Below are positions 62,593 to 64,000 of a stretch of 64,000 nt of DNA, one piece after another; positions within the stretch are counted from its first letter, which is position 1, and every line of letters starts with the position of its first letter. Source of the stretch: Gammaproteobacteria bacterium. GTDB taxonomy: Bacteria; Pseudomonadota; Gammaproteobacteria; Pseudomonadales; Pseudohongiellaceae. The notes under the pieces are model-generated. The model made no database searches and was not told the origin of the DNA. It saw only the letters and a list, made by a program, of their open reading frames with translations. The position numbers were made by a program, and so were the translations under genes. The DNA lies in assembly GCA_009844085.1 (NCBI GenBank), contig VYCF01000014.1, positions 1 through 64,000 of the forward strand, read 5' to 3'.

Positions 62593-64000
62593 TCAGTTCG
62601 TAAACCGCAGGCGCAGGGGCTGGTGCAAATAGATGATTTCGCCCGGGATCTGATAGGCGAGATAGATCTGGATTTCGATGCCGCGCAGATTGGCGGCGAC
62701 CTCGTAATTGTCGACGATGTGGAATCGCTCGATCGGCCGCAGGGCGCGTTCGAATGTGGCCGACCTGAGTCCGCCCAGGGTCCCGTCCCACAAGGTGAGG
62801 CCGATTTCCCGATCGAGTTGATGGAACTCGCGGGAATCCGCGGTGATGAGAATATGGAACGACCCCGTCAGCCCGATGTGTTCCGGATCCACCTCGATTT
62901 CCGCCACCAGGCGCAGCACATCGCCGGACCCGGCGCTGTCGGTGTAGCCGAGTTCATCGTTGATCTGGCCGGCCAGGGCCAGTCGCGCGGACGTAGACCC
63001 GGCAATGAGGCTCCGCCCGTGCAGGAAAGGCAGGTCGGGCATGGTCCGGGGCAGCCATGACTCGACCTGGGGCGCCACGATGTTGAGAGTCGCTGTCGCG
63101 TTGGCGCCCATGTCTTCGTTTTGCGGACGGCCGCAGGCGAATTCGCCGCATTGCAGATCGGGGTTGGAGAAAATCGAAGTTCGGTTCGGCACGGAAAACT
63201 TTGACGGAGTCGCCATGACCGTGGCGAATTCCTCATCTACTCCATAGCCGGTCGCAAAATCGAAAGTGCCGCCGTAGCCGTCTTCCCGGTGCGAATGGGT
63301 CAGACCCATGTTGTGTCCGATTTCATGGGCGAGTACCAGGTCCTGGGCGCAGTCGGCGGCGACCCAGGCGTAGCCGAGGGCCATTTCCGCCGGATCGCTG
63401 AAGTCGCCTTGCATGCCGAATCCGCCTATCGGCGCCAGACCGCATTTCGTTTCGCTTTCGGCAGCGTCGAACAGCACCACGAGGTCGGCGCCATAGCGCT
63501 GCCGCAACTCCATGACGCCGGCAAAGGCGGGATGGGATCCGCTCATCAATTCGGTCAACGTGCGGTTCGCGTCTCCGCTTTCGACATAGGGGACGAGCTG
63601 GAAATGCACCGGCCGCAGGCGAATTCGCGCTTCGCTGTTGTACAAGGCGCTGTTAGCTGCGTTAATGAAGCCGTTTATTCGATTCTCGATGCTCGCCGGA
63701 TAAAGCCTGGCGGCGGCCGGCGTATACAGGGCCATGAGGTCGATTGCGGCAATCGAATCGTCCACCGAAGAAGCGTCGCCGGGGTCGGTGCGGCGCAGCG
63801 TCTCGATGAAATCGCTGACCCCGTCGCCGTCATTGTCGCTGAGGGTGTCGTGAACGACCGGCGCCGATGAATCTACCCGCAAGTCGCCGAGCAGCGCGGA
63901 GGCGACCACGGCCGGGCGGCTGTTTTCCGAGGTTGCCACCGTAACCGAAAAGGATCTGCGACTTCCCGCGGAAAAATCGCCAAGTTCGCAATAGAGAATC
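62593..64000 (-). CDS. Secreted zinc metalloprotease, C-terminal part (cut by window edge)
   Basis: The frame is open to the last base of the window, so the GTG at 63939 is probably internal and the N-terminus lies outside. The first visible residues (CELGDFSAGSRRSFSVTV) resemble the end of a DUF11-type repeat. Then come a Ca-binding thrombospondin-3-like segment (DNDGDGVSDFIE) and a reprolysin-like protease domain with the zinc site HEIGHNMGLTHSH and a downstream Met-turn candidate (VMATPSKF). A beta-rich C-terminal domain of about 170 residues follows. I infer a large exported protease; substrate unknown. Confidence 0.8.
   Translation of the reverse strand, partial: ILYCELGDFSAGSRRSFSVTVATSENSRPAVVASALLGDLRVDSSAPVVHDTLSDNDGDGVSDFIETLRRTDPGDASSVDDSIAAIDLMALYTPAAARLYPASIENRINGFINAANSALYNSEARIRLRPVHFQLVPYVESGDANRTLTELMSGSHPAFAGVMELRQRYGADLVVLFDAAESETKCGLAPIGGFGMQGDFSDPAEMALGYAWVAADCAQDLVLAHEIGHNMGLTHSHREDGYGGTFDFATGYGVDEEFATVMATPSKFSVPNRTSIFSNPDLQCGEFACGRPQNEDMGANATATLNIVAPQVESWLPRTMPDLPFLHGRSLIAGSTSARLALAGQINDELGYTDSAGSGDVLRLVAEIEVDPEHIGLTGSFHILITADSREFHQLDREIGLTLWDGTLGGLRSATFERALRPIERFHIVDNYEVAANLRGIEIQIYLAYQIPGEIIYLHQPLRLRFTN

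Noticed and set aside
1-64000. CRISPR array, insertion sequence or prophage
   Set aside because: No regularly spaced direct repeats, transposase or phage structural genes were seen; the repeats found are isolated palindromes.

Overview
The window is a dense, GC-rich stretch of chromosome from a gammaproteobacterium, most likely of the pseudomonad/oceanospirillalean/cellvibrionalean branch. That placement rests on gene content and order: an E. coli-type nuoA-N operon with fused nuoCD, gpsA followed by DUF4389 and DUF4892 genes, mfd followed by a CsiV-family gene, a long-form GAPDH, a thioinosine-type nucleoside phosphorylase, ppiB-lpxH, acnB, and nadK-rhomboid-DUF2797-pepN. It is inference from family knowledge; no database search was possible. 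Nothing looks like a plasmid, phage, insertion sequence or CRISPR array.

Layout. 1-4076: prmB, folE and a gpsA-DUF4389-DUF4892 group. 4336-18985: a complete, tightly coupled respiratory complex I operon on the minus strand. 19217-37602: a colinear minus-strand metal/iron-acquisition island of 15 genes. In transcription order it holds a small His/Cys protein, a siderophore-type TonB receptor, two tandem [ABC ATPase + two DUF3526 permeases] triads, a MerC-like protein, a second small His/Cys protein, a heme-type TonB receptor, a membrane-anchored CobN/HmuS-like chelatase, an HmuT-like membrane protein, a TolQ/MotA-like channel and a DUF2149 protein. 37642-42915: an internally duplicated secreted protein of unknown function, apbE and GAPDH. 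43049-64000: housekeeping genes (mfd, csiV-like, MTIP, three tRNAs, ppk2, cysS, glnS, ppiB, lpxH, acnB, pepN, nadK) and the C-terminal part of a secreted zinc metalloprotease cut by the window edge.

How the genes may work together. The 3' half of the island (27421 down to 19217) matches the hmuR-S-T-U-V gene set known from Bacteroidetes heme loci: a receptor with FRAP and NPDL boxes, a giant CobN-like protein with a transmembrane helix at each end, and a proton-channel pair that could energise it. I infer heme (or another metallo-tetrapyrrole) import followed by metal removal in the periplasm. The 5' half (37602-27966) pairs a siderophore-type receptor with two ABC systems of unknown cargo.

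The most interesting non-coding signal is a 134-nt imperfect palindrome present in two full copies (4185-4318 and 19057-19190, inverted, bracketing the nuo operon) plus a third partial copy at 1-42. The copies align without gaps, and their hairpin arms differ in sequence while staying self-complementary. A second, 39-nt palindromic repeat (84-122, 52582-52620) also shows a compensatory change, and one copy supplies the C-terminus of prmB. No gap between genes exceeds 300 bases except 48140-48584, which holds the three tRNAs.
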